This document shows positions 22,298 through 23,048 of a stretch of DNA of 23,048 bases, piece after piece. The DNA lies in contig JABFRZ010000133.1 in the NCBI GenBank assembly GCA_013140785.1, positions 1 through 23,048 of the forward strand, in the 5' to 3' direction. The position numbers were made by a program, and so were the translations under genes. The DNA is from Planctomycetota bacterium (GTDB lineage: Bacteria; Planctomycetota; UBA1135; GCA-002686595). How positions within the stretch are numbered: the first letter of the stretch is position 1; each line of letters begins with the position of its first letter. The notes under the pieces were generated by a model. The model was not told the DNA's origin. It made no database searches and saw only the letters and a program-made list of their open reading frames with translations.

Positions 22298-23048
22298 TCA
22301 GAGTCCGCGCTGGCGCACCCTTCTCCGGCAGCCCCACTTGGCGACGTAGCTGTCGTGGGAGTCGAAGGCGCTCGAGAACGCGCCTCCCGCGTAGAGCGCC
22401 TGCCCACCGCCGTCGTCGAAGGCCGCCAAGGCATAGACGTAGCTGTTCATCCCGCTGCCGAGCGTGGCCCAGCTCGAGCCGTCCCACTTCGCGATGCGGT
22501 TCGCCGCCACGCCGCCTGCGGTCGTGAAATAGCCTCCCGCGTAGAGCGCCGGCCCACCGCCGTCGTCGAAGACCGCCAAGGCAGCGACGAAGTCGTTCAT
22601 CCCGCTGCCGAGCGCGGCCCAGCTCGAGCCGTCCCACTTTGCGATGCAGTTCGCCGCCACGCCGCCCGCCGTCGTGAAATTGCCTCCCGCGTAGAGCGCC
22701 GGCCCACCGCCGTCGTCGAAGACCGCCAAGGCAAGGACGCGTTCGTTCATCCCGCTGCCGAGCGCGGCCCAGCTCGAGCCGTCCCACCTTGCGATGCGGT
22801 TCGCCGCCACGCCGCCCGCGGCCGTGAACCCGCCTCCCGCGTAGAGCGCCGGCCCACCGCCATCGTCGAAGACCGCCAAGGCAGCGACGAAGTCGTTCAT
22901 CCCGCTGCCGAGCGCGGCCCAGCTCGAGCCGTCCCACTTCGCGATGCGGTTCGCCGCTACGCCGCCCGCGGTCGTGAACCCGCCTCCAATGTAGAGCGCC
23001 GGCCCACCGCCATCGTCGAAGACCGCCAAGGCAGAGACGGTGCTGTTC
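22298..23048 (-). CDS. Protein of tandem 46-residue repeats (beta-propeller-like), 5' end outside window
   Basis: The minus-strand frame is open to the right edge and ends at TGA 22298-22300. About five units of 46 residues are visible, each reading like ALAVFDDGGGPALYAGGxFT, TAGGVAANRIAKWDGSSW, AALGSGMNxxVx. The Gly-, Trp- and Asp-rich blade pattern suggests a beta-propeller or similar surface repeat, common in large secreted planctomycete proteins. The last unit degenerates (SSAFDSHDSYVAKWG) and is followed by a short basic tail, CRRRVRQRGL. No enzymatic motif is visible. The N-terminus, any signal peptide and the total number of repeats lie outside the window. Confidence 0.75.
   Translation of the reverse strand, partial: NSTVSALAVFDDGGGPALYIGGGFTTAGGVAANRIAKWDGSSWAALGSGMNDFVAALAVFDDGGGPALYAGGGFTAAGGVAANRIARWDGSSWAALGSGMNERVLALAVFDDGGGPALYAGGNFTTAGGVAANCIAKWDGSSWAALGSGMNDFVAALAVFDDGGGPALYAGGYFTTAGGVAANRIAKWDGSSWATLGSGMNSYVYALAAFDDGGGQALYAGGAFSSAFDSHDSYVAKWGCRRRVRQRGL
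22360..23048 (-). repeat. Tandem 138-bp coding repeats
   Basis: The block encoding VFDDGGGPALYAGG recurs every 138 bp (for example near 22550, 22688, 22826 and 22964). Adjacent units differ at only a few bases, mostly in the codons for the variable residues. The near-identity suggests recent expansion or ongoing homogenisation, and such repeats are prone to assembly collapse. Confidence 0.8.

Noticed and set aside
22360..23048. CRISPR array
   Set aside because: The units are 138 bp, in frame and protein-coding throughout, with no short repeat/spacer structure.
1..23048. tRNA, rRNA, integrase or transposase genes
   Set aside because: No tRNA-like arms, rRNA stretches or recombinase motifs were seen on either strand, so a classical genomic island cannot be claimed.

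Overview
The window is very GC-rich, densely coded bacterial chromosomal DNA. The best guess for the host is a planctomycete-like bacterium. The grounds are a secreted protein built of 46-residue repeats (ALYAGG...WDGSSW type) at the right edge, a TlpA-type thioredoxin protein with a long helical N-terminal part and a WGxW/AMxPHE active-site context, five tandem 88-residue WTGPxNxGDYIT domains on a membrane anchor, and gene debris between intact genes. This assignment is inference from protein style only; no rRNA or tRNA is present to test it.

Layout from left to right: priA (5' end outside the window); a 450-bp stretch of frameshifted remnants; a minus-strand TlpA-like gene whose frame is interrupted only by a TGA at the first catalytic Cys of the CxxC motif, probably a selenoprotein; a membrane-anchored repeat protein; a 178-bp hairpin element and an alpha/beta-hydrolase remnant; ppsA (minus strand); more debris; then the main feature, a plus-strand operon of about 9 kb (9611-18517). 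Next come a remnant of a dihydroorotate-dehydrogenase-like gene, a metallo-beta-lactamase/rhodanese/DUF2892 fusion, carA (minus strand), two abutting ~180-bp hairpin elements, and the 3' part of the 46-residue-repeat protein.

The operon encodes a nearly complete core of the anaerobic benzoyl-CoA pathway. bcrC-bcrB-bcrA-bcrD encode the ATP-dependent (class I) benzoyl-CoA reductase, which dearomatises benzoyl-CoA to cyclohexa-1,5-diene-1-carbonyl-CoA. dch hydrates that product, had oxidises it, and oah hydrolytically opens the ring to 3-hydroxypimelyl-CoA. A short-chain dehydrogenase, a GNAT acetyltransferase and possibly a small acidic protein follow in the same transcription unit. Most junctions are ATGA/GTGA overlaps or gaps of under 12 bp, so co-transcription is very likely. 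No benzoate-CoA ligase, ferredoxin, electron-donor oxidoreductase or regulator is in the window; these must lie elsewhere. PEP synthase upstream would suit gluconeogenic growth on aromatic acids, but that link is only inference.

The most unusual single item is the candidate selenoprotein at 2716-3807. It has a U-R-G-C motif in place of C-x-x-C, and a nine-pair stem-loop begins five bases after the UGA, where a bacterial SECIS belongs. Three ~180-bp long inverted repeats of shared architecture but different ends are the most interesting non-coding structures.
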